DNA from: Anaerobacillus sp.
GTDB taxonomy: Bacteria > Bacillota > Bacilli > Bacillales > Anaerobacillaceae
NCBI GenBank assembly: GCA_007118195.1
Contig: SKSA01000301.1
Coordinates: 1-27,178, forward strand
Direction of reading: 5' to 3'
DNA: 27,178 nucleotides
Part shown: positions 1 to 6,459 of the stretch, one piece after another
How positions within the stretch are numbered: the stretch's first letter is position 1
How the letters are laid out: each line of letters starts with the position of its first letter
Position numbers and translations under genes: made by a program
The notes under the pieces: model-generated
The model's database searches: none
Seen by the model: only the letters and a program-made list of their open reading frames with translations
What the model was told of the DNA's origin: nothing

Positions 1-36
1 ATATGAACTTAAAATTTTTGCCGCGATAATGTCTCT

Positions 37-243
37 GTGTCACTCTTTAAAACCTTAAAAAACAAAAGCCCTACCTCTCTTTTATCATTACGGCTCCTAG
101 GCCGTGCCACTTATAATAAGGCTACTAAGTGTTTAAAGATGCCAGATGATTTTACTCGTAAATATATTATATCCGTTAAGGATCCTAGTTTTAATTTAAC
201 ACTATCAGAATTTAAAGATAGTATAACCAAAGTTTTTTTCTAA
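37..243 (+). other. Short open frame, doubtful gene (68 codons, GTG start)
   Basis: The frame opens with GTG after stops at 4-6 and 28-30 and runs to TAA at 241-243. Codon choice in its second half is AT-rich and looks coding-like. No Shine-Dalgarno sequence lies upstream of 37, and I recognise no family. It could be a decayed gene end or chance. The rest of the first 347 bases holds nothing else I can support. Confidence 0.15.
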
Positions 244-347
244 ACCTATATAAATCGTAATTTACGTGAAATGTGAAAATCCAAAATTTTAAGTGCTCAT
301 AAGCAATAAACTTCATTATACACTTTTTATTTTGAAATAGCAAACTT

Positions 348-875
348 TTAATAAATAAGGTTCCACTCAATGTCACCACTTTTAGATTCTTTATCGATAT
401 TTACTTTAAAATTATGCTTTTTATAAAAGTGAACGAGTCGCTCTTTGTGATCCCAGTCTCGTTTTGCGATATCCCCTGTAATGTACTGAATGTTTTGCTC
501 TTTAGCCACTTCTTTTAAGTAGTGCATACAAATTGAACCATAACCTTTATTTTCGGGACCTTTAATATCGCCAATATGAATGGTGTTGTCATTAGCGTAT
601 TGAGCTTGAATAGAAAAGTCCCACATCCCACGAAATGCACTATCGCATTCATTGAGCATTATTTTACACGTGTCCCCATCATCTGAAGCATAAATAATTA
701 CCCAATTGTTATCTTTCGTTTGTTCAATACCGATCACTTGCCATTTTTTTGCGATTTCTTTTAAGTTTTCCTGCATGCGAAACACTTGAAATTCGAGGTC
801 TTCGATTTCCTCTTTTAATTCTTCAGGATCTTTATTTTCTCTCTCATCAATAGCAAAAGCAGATTTTTGTAACAT
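348..875 (-). CDS. GNAT-like acetyltransferase domain protein with N-terminal coiled coil
   Basis: This is a 175-residue cytosolic protein. Residues about 17-45 are charged and heptad-like (a probable coiled coil). Residues about 98-160 resemble the C-terminal half of a GNAT N-acetyltransferase: an IHIGDI strand, then a NKGYGS acetyl-CoA loop at 109-114 with its helix, then an ending of the HFYKKHNF type. The substrate cannot be told. The start at 875 is chosen over an upstream in-frame ATG at 899 because the AGGAAGGAG ribosome binding site lies between them, about 6 bases before the ATG at 875. The gene stands alone, with no obvious downstream terminator. The N-terminal half of the GNAT fold is weak, so the enzyme assignment is moderate. 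Confidence 0.75.
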   Translation of the reverse strand: MLQKSAFAIDERENKDPEELKEEIEDLEFQVFRMQENLKEIAKKWQVIGIEQTKDNNWVIIYASDDGDTCKIMLNECDSAFRGMWDFSIQAQYANDNTIHIGDIKGPENKGYGSICMHYLKEVAKEQNIQYITGDIAKRDWDHKERLVHFYKKHNFKVNIDKESKSGDIEWNLIY

Positions 876-943
876 TGTTTTCTCCTTCCTTATTGTCATT
901 TTCAGCCACTAAGGGGGGAGGAATTTATATTTTATCATTTAAT

Positions 944-1053
944 GAATTTCATAATTCAATATTTTCGCCATTAAGTATCTATATGTAGTTGCGTTAAACT
1001 ATTCGCAACTACATATAGTTTGATATGGCTCAATTTTGGTAATTATGAAATTC
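944..1053. repeat. Nested perfect palindrome (13-bp outer and 15-bp inner arms)
   Basis: Outer arms at 944-956 and 1041-1053 are exact reverse complements (GAATTTCATAATT). Inner arms at 979-993 and 1004-1018 are also exact (CTATATGTAGTTGCG), with a 10-base loop. Both pairs share the same centre at 998.5, separated by equal 22-base unpaired segments. No T-tract follows, so it is not an obvious terminator. It could be a small MITE/REP-like element or a structured RNA. It fills most of the 390-base gap between 875 and 1266. Confidence 0.7.
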
Positions 1054-1208
1054 ACTCCATTATGAAAAAACAAGAAATTTGTTCTTATTTTAAAATTTCC
1101 CCACAAACACAGTTAAGAATTGTACTAGAAGATACAGTTTGAATCAACCCGTTTTGGTAAAAAATATGTAATTAAAATCGAAAAATGGAGTTTTTTTATA
1201 ATTTCCGA

Positions 1209-1214
1209 TATAAT
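1209..1214 (+). promoter_or_regulatory. Candidate -10 box for the DUF4395 gene
   Basis: A perfect TATAAT lies 51 bases before the ATG at 1266. The -35 region about 17 bases upstream (near 1186-1191) is a poor match to TTGACA, so this is only a candidate SigA-type promoter. Confidence 0.35.
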
Positions 1215-1265
1215 CTATAGTAATAGTAGTGTAAGAAAGACAGCGAAGAGAAGAGGTTATTATCA

Positions 1266-1685
1266 ATGAAGGAAATTCCAATTTCGTATGTACGTACTAA
1301 TCAATTCATATTAGTGACTTTAACTTTGAGTGCCATCGTGCTTCAAAGTGGACTATTGCTATTTATTGCGTTTCTTTTTGTAATTATGCCATTATTAAAA
1401 GGACCAAAAGCAAATATCGCTTTTATTTTGGCGAAGCGAATTTATTCTAATACTGACAGACAACAAACAGAAACAGAATCAGCGAAGTTACAAAAATTTA
1501 ATCAAACGATTGCAGCAGCACTATTAACGGTTGCTATTGTTATTCATTTTATAATTGGTAGTTGGGTCGCTTGGATTTTTGTTGCGATGGTAACTTTGGC
1601 TGCTACAGTAGCACTTTTAGGTTTTTGTATAGGGTGTGTTTTATATTTTCAATTTAAAAAGCTTAAATATAAATTAAGCAAATAA
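1266..1685 (+). CDS. DUF4395 family membrane protein
   Basis: This 139-residue protein has about four hydrophobic segments: residues ~12-28, ~30-45, ~82-100 and ~103-128. It shows marks of the DUF4395 family: an early VRTNQ motif, a central LQKFNQTIAA stretch entering the third helix, and a GFCIGC motif near the end of the last helix. Family members are inner-membrane proteins of unknown function, often encoded near thiol/sulfur-transfer proteins. The two Cys of GFCIGC would be a natural redox pair, but that is inference. The start is supported by a GAAGAGG sequence 10 bases upstream. A 23-codon frame follows directly and may be co-transcribed. Confidence 0.85.
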   Translation: MKEIPISYVRTNQFILVTLTLSAIVLQSGLLLFIAFLFVIMPLLKGPKANIAFILAKRIYSNTDRQQTETESAKLQKFNQTIAAALLTVAIVIHFIIGSWVAWIFVAMVTLAATVALLGFCIGCVLYFQFKKLKYKLSK

Positions 1686-1707
1686 CTTAACTGGGGGAAA
1701 TATTCTA

Positions 1708-1779
1708 ATGGAAAAAGAAGACAAATCAGACGGCTTTGAACTATGTCCTACAGAAGCTTGCCCTCCTTTTACATGTTAA
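1708..1779 (+). CDS. Possible 23-residue Cys-containing peptide
   Basis: An ATG preceded by GGGGGAAA (about 8-10 bases spacing) opens a 23-codon frame 23 bases after the DUF4395 gene. The peptide is acidic at its N-terminus and has three Cys in its last eleven residues (CPTEACPPFTC). Its last codons and stop fall in the first bases of a dispersed repeat that starts near 1766. It may therefore be the truncated remainder of a longer gene, or a chance frame. No family is recognised. Confidence 0.3.
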   Translation: MEKEDKSDGFELCPTEACPPFTC

Positions 1780-2017
1780 ATGGTGACGGAAGGTCGTTAG
1801 TTATTATGAAAAAAGAACGAGTGATTTCATGAACGAGCCTCTAAAATTCGCTAGAAGTGCTCCTGCGGTTACTTGTCGCAAAGCTGCAAGATGAATTTAC
1901 TAGGAAGTATCCCATGATGTGATTGAGGTCAGCAGCTTTACAGCGAAGAGAAGGAGATCGCTCGTTCTTTTACATATTAGATAGTGAGGAGTTAAATCGT
2001 TATGGGGGTTTTGTATG
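1766..2017 (+). repeat. Dispersed non-coding repeat, full copy A
   Basis: The segment contains a CTTTTACAT-N-TTA...TCGTTATG...TTTTGTATG module at about 1968-2015, a degenerate copy of that module at 1766-1810, and a structured core between them. In the core, GAACGAGTGATTTC (1815-1828) can pair with 1953-1967, and AAAGCTGC (1881-1888) pairs with GCAGCTTT (1931-1938). The core matches, with substitutions, the reverse complement of 25058-25222. Shared stretches include GCTCCTGCG, GTCGCAAAGCT and a CATGATGTG...TTGAGGTCAG block. This explains most of the gap between 1780 and 2033. I see no protein in it. Confidence 0.7.
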
Positions 2018-2033
2018 TAATAATTGGTAGTTT

Positions 2034-3047
2034 TCATTTGTTTTTAAAACAAATCGTAAAAGTTGTCCCCTTTGACCCCGTCGTAAAATCGATAGTAGCA
2101 TTATTGCGTTCAGCGATAGAATAACAAATTGACATACCGAGTCCAGTCCCAGATTCTTTTGTACTAACAAAGGGTGTACCTAGTTTTTTTGTAATACTAG
2201 GACAAATGCCTTCTCCTTCGTCCTTAATGACTAAGCAAACATTCTCATACTTATCAGTAAAAGTTTCAATATAACAAACCCCATTGTCAGTCATAGCTTC
2301 GAGGGCATTATTAACCATATTCAGTAATAACTGGCGAACTTCGTTTCTATTTAAAGCTAAGTCAACTGTCTTAGATAAATTAGTGATTATAAGTTTGTTT
2401 TCCTTCAATGCTCTTGTTTCTAGTAAAGGCAATAGTGACTTTATGATTAAATTTATATTTGTAACTTGAGGGATCGATGGTTTATTTTTTGATAAATCTA
2501 GAAATTCAGTAATAATTTCGTTGGCCCGATCTAATTCTTCGACCATTAATTTGAAAATATGTTGGTTTTTTTGTTCATTTTTATCCTGAGCTAAAAGTTG
2601 TAAAAAACCTTTAACAGTTGTCATCGGGTTCCTTATTTCATGAGCTACTCCGGCTGCCATTTCACCGATCGTTTTTAATCGCTCTATATATGCTGTTTCA
2701 TTTACTACTTTTTTATGATCGGTAGATGTTTGGAAAATTATCAATAATCCTAGTTTAGTAGGATATATATTTAATTCTATTGAATCTTGTCTACTTTTCA
2801 TAATCAAAGATTGTTTCATATTTTCTTCATATGCCTTTAGACACATAGGTAACAATTTCGTACTTTTGTACTTAGGTAATGTTTCCCAGATTTCTTTGTT
2901 AAGAAGTTCTTCCTTAGATTTATTAAAGTAATTAATAGCAGCATCGTTTATAAAGATAAACTGGAAATCTTTATTTAAAATATAGCATCCGTCAGGCATG
3001 TCGTTAAGGACCGTGTTTATTTCTGTATTATATTCAGTGGTTTCCAA
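2034..3047 (-). CDS. Soluble PAS-domain sensor histidine kinase (sporulation-kinase-like)
   Basis: This is a 337-residue cytosolic histidine kinase with no membrane segment. A single PAS domain spans about residues 8-110. The dimerisation/phosphoacceptor helix carries H136 in the GVAHEIRNP motif. The ATP-binding domain shows an N-box (NNALEA, about 240), DEGEG, and the GTPFVSTKESGTGLGMS lid. This set matches the KinA/KinE-type phosphorelay kinases of spore-forming Bacilli, which feed Spo0F; the exact pathway here is inferred. No response regulator lies next to it, as usual for orphan phosphorelay kinases. The start is TTG (CAA at 3045-3047 on the plus strand) because an in-frame stop lies just upstream; AAGGAAG and GGTGAT elements precede it. 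Confidence 0.9.
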   Translation of the reverse strand: METTEYNTEINTVLNDMPDGCYILNKDFQFIFINDAAINYFNKSKEELLNKEIWETLPKYKSTKLLPMCLKAYEENMKQSLIMKSRQDSIELNIYPTKLGLLIIFQTSTDHKKVVNETAYIERLKTIGEMAAGVAHEIRNPMTTVKGFLQLLAQDKNEQKNQHIFKLMVEELDRANEIITEFLDLSKNKPSIPQVTNINLIIKSLLPLLETRALKENKLIITNLSKTVDLALNRNEVRQLLLNMVNNALEAMTDNGVCYIETFTDKYENVCLVIKDEGEGICPSITKKLGTPFVSTKESGTGLGMSICYSIAERNNATIDFTTGSKGTTFTICFKNK

Positions 3048-3326
3048 AACGTATAATCACCATCTTCCTTAAAATACAACCTTTAATTTAATATTATTAT
3101 TTTTATTAAAATTTAATAGTATCTTTTTTCCTATTTATTGTAAAAAATACAACTAAATGAATTGAGTTATTTGTACGCATTATAAAGGGGTTCAAGTAGT
3201 GAGGGCGAAAAAAGATCCTTGTGAAAATAAATTAGTCAGAATATACTGACTAATAAGAAGTGAAATGTTATATTTTAAATAGAAATATATAAAATTCAAT
3301 AAACTATTATGTATGAAAGAGTTGGC

Positions 3327-3493
3327 TAGTTGGTTGGTTAGTAGTTAGTTGGTTTGTTGGACAGGGGAAATTTGACTTTTACATGCTAAATGTTGGTTGA
3401 AAATTGTCATGAGAGTTTTGTAGGAAATCGCCCGACTTTTACATATTATATGTTGATGGTATCGTCATGGTAGTTTTGTATGAAAAAACAAAC
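3327..3493 (+). repeat. Dispersed repeat, partial copies: TTGG-rich lead plus two 60-bp tandem modules
   Basis: A TTGG-rich run (3327-3361) is followed by two tandem modules, each beginning GACTTTTACAT (3374 and 3434, period 60). Each module then contains a TGTCATG or CGTCATG block and ends AGTTTTGTA. The same order (TTGG-rich run, then the CTTTTA module) occurs in reverse complement at 25058-25284. The downstream end also forms an inverted pair, TCGCCCG near 3428-3434 with CGGGCGA near 3496-3502. The segment fills the second half of the 487-base gap upstream of 3535. The first half (3048-3326) is AT-rich with nothing else I can name. Confidence 0.65.
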
Positions 3494-3534
3494 GACGGGC
3501 GAGTTTCGCTAATTTTTAAAAGGAGCTGAGGGAT

Positions 3535-4560
3535 ATGAAGGTTGAATTTCATAAAAAAGAAGAATGGTTTCAATTTTATGATGTAAATGGAAATTTGATT
3601 AAAAGAAAAACAGAAATTCGTTTTGACCCTTTAACAAAAGAAACTTCAAGGTTAGTTTTTGATCCTGGTCTAGCATTGTCACCACCTGACTATTCGAATG
3701 AAGCTGTGAAAACTAGTGGAAAAAATTGTCCGTTTTGTCCTGAAAATGTACTGAAAATGACTCCTGTACTACCTAAAGAAATCGAAGAGAGAGGACGTAT
3801 TTCAAGAGGTAAAGCGCTATTATTTCCAAACCTTTTTCCATACAGTAAACATAATGGGGTTGTTATTTTTTCAGACGATCATTACGTACGTCTAAAAGAA
3901 TTTTCAAAAACAATGGTGAAAGAAGCTTTAATGGTCGGGCAAACATATATCGAAAGAGTGATGGCAAAAGATAAACAAATGAAATCTGCTTCTATTAATT
4001 GGAATTATTTACCTGAATCGGGTGGGAGTATTCTTCATCCACATATGCATATTCTTGTTTCTGAAGAGCCAACCAACTATCAATCTAGGACAAATACATT
4101 TGCAAAAGCTTTTAAAAAAGAGACTGGAGAAGATTATTTCAACTCTTTATACGAAGTTGAAAAAGAACGAGGGGAACGCTGGATAGGGCAAAGAGGAAAA
4201 GTAGTGTGGATGCATGCCTATGCACCAAAGAGTCATAACGACTATATCGTAGTTTTACCAAAAGTTTCATCAATTTCAGAAATAACAGAACAAGATTGGC
4301 TAGATTTTGCTACGAGCTTAACAGCCATTTTTTCAGCGCTAGACGAACAAGCCTTAGCAAGTTTTAACATGATCTTAAACTTTAATGAAGAGACAGATGG
4401 GATTTCGATTCATGGACGCCTAATTCCTCGATTAACGATTGGGCAGCTTAACACGAGTGATGTTAATTTTTTTCAAGCGTTACATCATGAACCACTCTCA
4501 TATAAGATACCTGAAGAAGTAGCCAAAATTGCAAGAGGGCATTTTATTAGAGGCCTATAG
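3535..4560 (+). CDS. GalT-like nucleotidyltransferase (HIT superfamily)
   Basis: This 341-residue protein resembles galactose-1-phosphate uridylyltransferases and related sugar-nucleotide phosphorylases. A CPFC pair at residues 65 and 68 is typical of the GalT zinc site. The catalytic region is SGGSILHPHMH, with H168, H170 and H172. Classical GalT has HPHPQ, where the middle His is nucleotidylated. Here the second half reads HMH, closer to the HIT motif, so the nucleotide and sugar specificity is open. The C-terminal half contains a second HIT-like fold ending in a DGISIHGRLIPRLTIG segment. The start is well supported by AAAGGAGCTGAGGGA just before the ATG. The gene is monocistronic, with no galactose genes beside it. 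Confidence 0.8.
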   Translation: MKVEFHKKEEWFQFYDVNGNLIKRKTEIRFDPLTKETSRLVFDPGLALSPPDYSNEAVKTSGKNCPFCPENVLKMTPVLPKEIEERGRISRGKALLFPNLFPYSKHNGVVIFSDDHYVRLKEFSKTMVKEALMVGQTYIERVMAKDKQMKSASINWNYLPESGGSILHPHMHILVSEEPTNYQSRTNTFAKAFKKETGEDYFNSLYEVEKERGERWIGQRGKVVWMHAYAPKSHNDYIVVLPKVSSISEITEQDWLDFATSLTAIFSALDEQALASFNMILNFNEETDGISIHGRLIPRLTIGQLNTSDVNFFQALHHEPLSYKIPEEVAKIARGHFIRGL

Positions 4561-4650
4561 TTAATAGATTGTTTTCGCGATAATTGGTTAATAAGCTTAT
4601 ACACCCTCTATTCCTTTACATATTTTATAGTAAGGAAAGGAGGGATTAAA

Positions 4651-4836
4651 ATGTGTTATGAAAAAGATTTCAAAAAAAGAAAAAAACGTAAGAAAAAAGT
4701 AGAGAGAAACTTCCATTTCCGTACCGTTTGTATTAGTCGTAGATACCAACTAGATTTTACAAATGTTAGAGGGATAGAGGATTGCGTTCCTTTCCATTGC
4801 TGTAAAACACCTTCTTGTCTTTGCTTTAAATGTTAA
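4651..4836 (+). CDS. Small basic Cys-rich protein, function unknown
   Basis: This 61-residue frame has a very strong ribosome binding site (AAGGAAAGGAGGG about 6 bases before the ATG) and a clear terminator about 45 bases after the stop. The first 20 residues are almost all Lys/Arg. The last 17 contain six Cys (CVPFHCCKTPSCLCFKC), a possible metal- or redox-active tail. I do not recognise the family. Good translation signals and a terminator argue for a real gene; small size and biased composition argue caution. Confidence 0.5.
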   Translation: MCYEKDFKKRKKRKKKVERNFHFRTVCISRRYQLDFTNVRGIEDCVPFHCCKTPSCLCFKC

Positions 4837-4878
4837 ATTAGCTTGACTTTATGGAGGACCATCAAATTTACAATTATT

Positions 4879-4908
4879 TAAAGGCTCGCTAAACGGCGAG
4901 CCTTTTTA
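4879..4908 (+). terminator. Rho-independent terminator after the small Cys-rich gene
   Basis: AGGCTCGC (4882-4889) and GCGAGCCT (4896-4903) form a perfect 8-bp GC-rich stem, with flanking A/T pairs, followed by a T run at 4903-4907. Confidence 0.85.
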
Positions 4909-4970
4909 ACGGAATATATGGTCCGCTGATCAAATAATAATTAGCAGTGGCATAGTAGCCGTTGAAAAAA

Positions 4971-5327
4971 TCAGTCGGTATTCTTTAGTGTTATCTCCTC
5001 ACCACACTTCAAATCTAGTTTTTCAATTGTGCCAACAGGAAGTTCAAGTACCGAATGTGCCCCTTTTACAGGAGGAATAACTTTCCAAGGTTTAACTTTT
5101 GGAAATACCTTAACAACTTTAAAATTTTTGTCGATAAAAACTACGTCAATCGAAATAAACATGAAAAACATATGTATTGAATTACAAGGGATGATCCAAA
5201 TCCCTTCATTGATTAGTGGCCGCCTGCGAAACATTAACCCCCTAAACCGATAAAGAAATGTATCATATTTCTTTATTTTTACCGTGAAATCACTCCTGTT
5301 TTTTCCATCAGTTAATAAAAGCATCAT
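4971..5327 (-). CDS. DUF192 family protein
   Basis: This 118-residue protein shows the DUF192 (COG1430) pattern: a FRGLMFR segment near residues 28-34, the PCNSIHMFFM core (~47-56), a short DVVFID strand, and the ending ...SVLELPVGTIEKLDLKCGEE. The biochemical role of the family is unknown. It is transcribed divergently from the Tad pilus locus, and DUF192 genes are found beside Tad loci elsewhere, so an association with pilus assembly is possible but unproven. Two adjacent ATG codons (5325-5327 and 5322-5324) follow an AGAGG sequence; either may be used. Confidence 0.85.
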   Translation of the reverse strand: MMLLLTDGKNRSDFTVKIKKYDTFLYRFRGLMFRRRPLINEGIWIIPCNSIHMFFMFISIDVVFIDKNFKVVKVFPKVKPWKVIPPVKGAHSVLELPVGTIEKLDLKCGEEITLKNTD

Positions 5328-5375
5328 TTTAACCTCTTTTTCTATAAATTATTCCACACTAACTATTATTTACAT

Positions 5376-5404
5376 TTTGAGAATATATATTTTCCTGATA
5401 TATT
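5376..5404 (+). promoter_or_regulatory. Candidate promoter of the riboswitch-flp transcript
   Basis: An extended -10 (TGATATATT, TATATT at 5399-5404) lies 17 bases after a weak -35 (TTTGAG, 5376-5381). A start about 7 bases downstream would place the transcript 5' end at the beginning of the riboswitch aptamer, which supports the choice. Confidence 0.45.
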
Positions 5405-5410
5405 AATTTT

Positions 5411-5508
5411 GTAAGCAACGATCAAAGCAAAACTAAGGAAACTTAGTGACGCAAAGCTATAGGAGCTAAGCTTGTAAATGCAAGTATGCTAGCCAGTTGC
5501 CGTTAGTT
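5411..5508 (+). ncRNA. Cyclic-di-GMP class I (GEMM-I) riboswitch upstream of flp
   Basis: The aptamer matches the GEMM-I core in order. GCAAA at 5427-5431 is followed by a 6-bp P1b stem (ACTAAG 5432-5437, CTTAGT 5442-5447) closed by a GAAA tetraloop at 5438-5441. The invariant GACGCAAAGC spans 5448-5457. A second arm carries CTTG/CAAG (5471-5474 and 5481-5484), then GCTAGCCAGTTGCCG to 5502. AACG (5417-5420) can close the base with CGTT (5501-5504). Aligned with the Vibrio Vc2 aptamer, the base equal to G20, which contacts the ligand, is A at 5426; the C92 equivalent at 5500 is kept. Natural A20 variants are reported to bind 3',3'-cGAMP as well as, or instead of, c-di-GMP. It sits 70 bases before the flp start, so it should control the Tad pilin. 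Confidence 0.88.
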
Positions 5509-5518
5509 TAGCGCAGTT

Positions 5519-5570
5519 CATGCTAGCCTCGGAATAAGTTGTCTTCAATAACTTATCAAAATTTAGGAGG
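5519..5570 (+). promoter_or_regulatory. Likely riboswitch expression platform (Shine-Dalgarno sequestering)
   Basis: ATGCTAGCC at 5520-5528 duplicates the aptamer segment at 5486-5494 and so could compete for the same pairing partner. ATAAGTT/AACTTAT (5534-5540 and 5550-5556) forms a 7-bp hairpin. CCTC at about 5527-5530 can pair with the GAGG of the AGGAGG ribosome binding site (5565-5570). No T-tract follows, so translational control is more likely than termination. The pairing scheme is inferred by eye. Confidence 0.45.
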
Positions 5571-5577
5571 AACATCA

Positions 5578-5775
5578 ATGTTATCAAAATTATTCAACCT
5601 ATTAAAAGAAGAAAAAGGTCAGGGCATGACTGAATACGGTCTGATTTTAGGATTTATCGCACTTGCAGTAATTGCAGCCTTATTCACAATGGGTGATGTA
5701 ATTAAAGACAAGTTCGAAGAGATCATCGAAGGAATAAATAATCCTAGCGCTCAAAATAATAACCAGAACCAATAA
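5578..5775 (+). CDS. flp: Flp/Fap-type pilin (major Tad pilus subunit)
   Basis: This is a 65-residue class IVb prepilin. A short basic leader ends in EEKG (G14). The mature protein begins QGMTEYGLIL, with the conserved Glu at +5 (E19) followed by Tyr, then a hydrophobic helix to about residue 36. The prepilin peptidase encoded next should cleave after G14. The C-terminus is a short acidic helix followed by an Asn/Gln-rich tail. The start is the ATG 8 bases after AGGAGG; an in-frame TTG 39 bases upstream is rejected because it lies in the leader hairpin. The gene is first of the Tad locus, preceded by a GEMM-I riboswitch and followed by its own terminator, so it can be expressed above the downstream genes. 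Confidence 0.95.
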   Translation: MLSKLFNLLKEEKGQGMTEYGLILGFIALAVIAALFTMGDVIKDKFEEIIEGINNPSAQNNNQNQ

Positions 5776-5805
5776 ACTATTTTAATATAGTTATAATAGC
5801 CCGTC

Positions 5806-5849
5806 GCCCTGCTTTTGTACAATAATACATAAAAGTAGGGCTTTTTTTA
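5806..5849 (+). terminator. Terminator between flp and the assembly genes
   Basis: GCCCTGCTTTT (5806-5816) pairs with AAAAGTAGGGC (5831-5841) with one G-U pair and is followed by seven T. Because the remaining Tad genes follow in the same direction, it may act as a partial terminator that sets the pilin-to-machinery ratio. Alternatively, the rest of the locus may have its own promoter in 5850-5930. Confidence 0.85.
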
Positions 5850-5946
5850 TATAGTTTTCTATGAAAAGTATAAAACCAAAATTTTGAATTTAAGGCCCGA
5901 CAGTTATTCAAGTTATTTTAGTTGTTGAATGAAGGAGTGTGACAAG

Positions 5947-6459
5947 TTGTTATTAACAATAATATTAACCATTATTTTGATCATATCAGTAATTACCGAT
6001 ATAAAAGAGCGACGTATTTTAAATATTGTCACATTTCCCACTATCTTGTTTGGGGTTGTTTTTCATACCGTTAGTAACGGCATAAATGGACTTTTGTTCA
6101 GTAGTTTAGGTTTATTATTAGGGATGGCTTTATTGATAATTCCTTATGCACTAGGTGGCATGGGGGCAGGAGATGTGAAGTTATTAGGAGCTGTAGGTGC
6201 CCTACAAGGTTCACTATTTGTTTTTCAAGCGTTTTTATATACATGTATTGCAGGGGCAATATTTGCGACAATCATCTTAATAAGACGGAAACAATTTTTT
6301 TCTCGATTAAAAAATATTACTGTTGTCCTGTCTTTAGCCAAAAACAACCCGACATACTTAAATCAATTAGATAAAAAAGATTTGTCATATTCGATACCAT
6401 ATGGCGTGGCGATCTGTACGGGAACCATTTTCACGTTCGTTTGGGGTGGTATTATTTGA
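5947..6459 (+). CDS. tadV: Prepilin peptidase TadV/CpaA (A24 aspartic protease)
   Basis: This 170-residue integral membrane protease cleaves the leaders of Flp and TadE-type prepilins. The two catalytic Asp expected of the A24 family are present: D18 in ITDIKERR at the end of the first membrane helix, and D76 in the GMGAGDVKL motif. About five or six hydrophobic segments are seen. It is of the short TadV type and lacks the N-terminal methylase domain of PilD. I choose TTG at 5947 as start because AAGGAG (5932-5937) lies 9 bases before it; the in-frame ATG at 5929 overlaps that site and is less likely. Its stop overlaps the TTG start of the next gene (TTGA), suggesting translational coupling. 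Confidence 0.92.
   Translation: MLLTIILTIILIISVITDIKERRILNIVTFPTILFGVVFHTVSNGINGLLFSSLGLLLGMALLIIPYALGGMGAGDVKLLGAVGALQGSLFVFQAFLYTCIAGAIFATIILIRRKQFFSRLKNITVVLSLAKNNPTYLNQLDKKDLSYSIPYGVAICTGTIFTFVWGGII

Noticed and set aside
37..243. 68-codon frame as a confident gene
   Set aside because: No ribosome binding site, no recognised family, and stops close upstream; kept only as a low-confidence entry.
1861..1940. Resemblance of GTCGCAAAGCT in the dispersed repeat (also in copy B) to the GACGCAAAGC of GEMM-I riboswitches
   Set aside because: The segment is part of its own stem (AAAGCTGC with GCAGCTTT), no GCAAA-P1b-GAAA arm precedes it, and the downstream GEMM arm is absent.
2284..2469. Open frame opposite the PAS kinase, and similar frames opposite cpaE, tadC, fapA and the sensor kinase
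   Set aside because: They are antisense or alternate-frame shadows of well-supported genes, without ribosome binding sites.
3374..3493. Tandem 60-bp repeats as a CRISPR remnant
   Set aside because: There are only two degenerate units, no constant repeat with unique spacers, and no cas genes; single modules of the same sequence occur elsewhere.
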